A stretch of 23,858 bases of DNA, from NCBI RefSeq assembly GCF_902497555.1, contig NZ_CABVGP010000006.1, forward strand, positions 1 to 23,858. The letters are read 5' to 3'. The translations under genes and the position numbers were made by a program. Origin of the DNA: Amycolatopsis camponoti (GTDB taxonomy: Bacteria > Actinomycetota > Actinomycetes > Mycobacteriales > Pseudonocardiaceae). A model generated the notes under the pieces. The model was not told the origin of the DNA, ran no database searches, and saw nothing but the letters and a program-made list of their open reading frames with translations. Of this stretch, positions 23,107 to 23,858 are shown one piece after another. Position 1 is the first letter of the stretch; every line of letters starts with the position of its first letter.

Positions 23107-23858
23107 TACGGTAGGCTTAGGATTTTGAACTCAAAATAAAGCTATACAGTAGAAGATTAAAATATTTCGAGTTTTAATATATAAATGGAAATAAATCAAA
23201 ATGATGCCGCAAAGGTTATTATCCCTGACGAATAAAGTAGCACTTGTAACAGGCGGTGCAGCAGGTATTGGGAAAGCCAGCGCTCTCATTCTTGCTCAAG
23301 CAGGCTCGGACGTTATGATTGCCGATTTAAATTTAGACGCAGCTAAACATACAGCTGAAGAAATCAAGAAGTTGACTGGACGCAACATAGAATATGTTGC
23401 ATGCAATATTCTGCAAGATGATCAATTGGTCAATGCAGTGAATAAAACAATCGAAACCTTTGGTCACATTCACATCTTAGTGAACAATGCTGGTGGTGGT
23501 GGCGGTGGCCGTGAATCTCCTGATCAAATTAGCGTAGATACTATAGAACGTGATTTTCAGCTTAATGTGTTTGCTGCTTGGCGATTGTGTCAACTCGTCG
23601 CACCGCATATGAATAAAGCTGGTGACGGCTCAATCATAAATATCAGCTCTATGAGTTCAATTAACAAAAGCCCTGCTATGAGCGGATATGCATCATCAAA
23701 AGCAGCGTTAAATCATATGGTCGCTAATTTGGCACATGATTTTGGTCCGAATATACGTATTAATGCTGTAGGACCTGGAGCGATTCGTACCGCAGCATTA
23801 GAAAAAGTACTGAAGCCTGAGATTGAAAAAACAATGCTCTCCCATACACCATTACAAC
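22609..23858. repeat. Plasmid unit, pass 3 (partial)
   Basis: The third pass covers the hydrolase C-terminal part and most of the SDR gene. It ends at the base where passes 1 and 2 begin to disagree in the SDR (position 1250 of pass 1, 12547 of pass 2). Confidence 0.95.
23201..23858 (+). CDS. SDR-family oxidoreductase, pass 3 (cut by window end)
   Basis: The first 219 residues of the HdhA-like SDR are identical to 593-1249, including TGGAAGIG, NNAG, S150, Y163 and K167. The window ends within the codon after HTPLQ. Confidence 0.9.
   Translation, partial: MMPQRLLSLTNKVALVTGGAAGIGKASALILAQAGSDVMIADLNLDAAKHTAEEIKKLTGRNIEYVACNILQDDQLVNAVNKTIETFGHIHILVNNAGGGGGGRESPDQISVDTIERDFQLNVFAAWRLCQLVAPHMNKAGDGSIINISSMSSINKSPAMSGYASSKAALNHMVANLAHDFGPNIRINAVGPGAIRTAALEKVLKPEIEKTMLSHTPLQ

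Overview
The window reads as about 2.1 head-to-tail passes around one small circular plasmid of roughly 11.3 kb, not as 24 kb of unique DNA. Pass 1 is 1-11297, pass 2 is 11298-22608 and pass 3 (partial) is 22609-23858. By eye the passes are identical except for about nine short clusters of disagreement, some of which break reading frames, including the replication gene in both full passes. The window also starts and ends at two of these clusters. This fits a long read or contig that runs round a circular or multimeric plasmid and was only patchily corrected. It does not look like an evolved duplication.

The host is almost certainly Acinetobacter or a close relative. The DNA is AT-rich. The origin has four perfect 22-bp iterons next to a Rep_3 initiator, followed by an overlapping HTH replication-associated gene, a layout typical of small Acinetobacter plasmids. 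The plasmid also carries several pdif (XerC/XerD-like) sites of the Acinetobacter type. I see no transposase, integrase, relaxase, rRNA, tRNA, CRISPR or resistance gene.

Layout of one unit, in pass 1 coordinates unless stated. The backbone holds a minus-strand operon of a ribbon-helix-helix protein and a small zinc-ribbon protein (5761-6329). Next comes a 1.07-kb non-coding leader with TGTAC palindromes and several large hairpins. Then follow the iterons (7397-7484), the Rep_3 initiator (7539-8492), an HTH protein (8485-9060) and a small membrane protein (from 9080). The accessory part is cut into modules by pdif sites of alternating orientation: 9361-9388, 9759-9786, 10405-10432 and 1481-1508 (= 12784-12811), plus a probable deleted remnant at 2332-2350. 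In order the modules carry a small unknown ORF, a RelB/RelE toxin-antitoxin pair, a secreted alpha/beta hydrolase with a 7-alpha-hydroxysteroid-dehydrogenase-like SDR, and a BrnT/BrnA toxin-antitoxin pair.

Downstream of the pdif remnant sits the most distinctive cargo: a TonB-dependent receptor closely resembling the zinc receptor ZnuD, with a perfect Zur-type operator (TGTTATA-T-TATAACA) just upstream, followed by a CPBP-family membrane protease. The plasmid therefore appears to carry a zinc-starvation-inducible outer-membrane zinc importer, two stabilising toxin-antitoxin systems and a lipid/steroid-type metabolic pair, assembled by host XerC/XerD at pdif sites.
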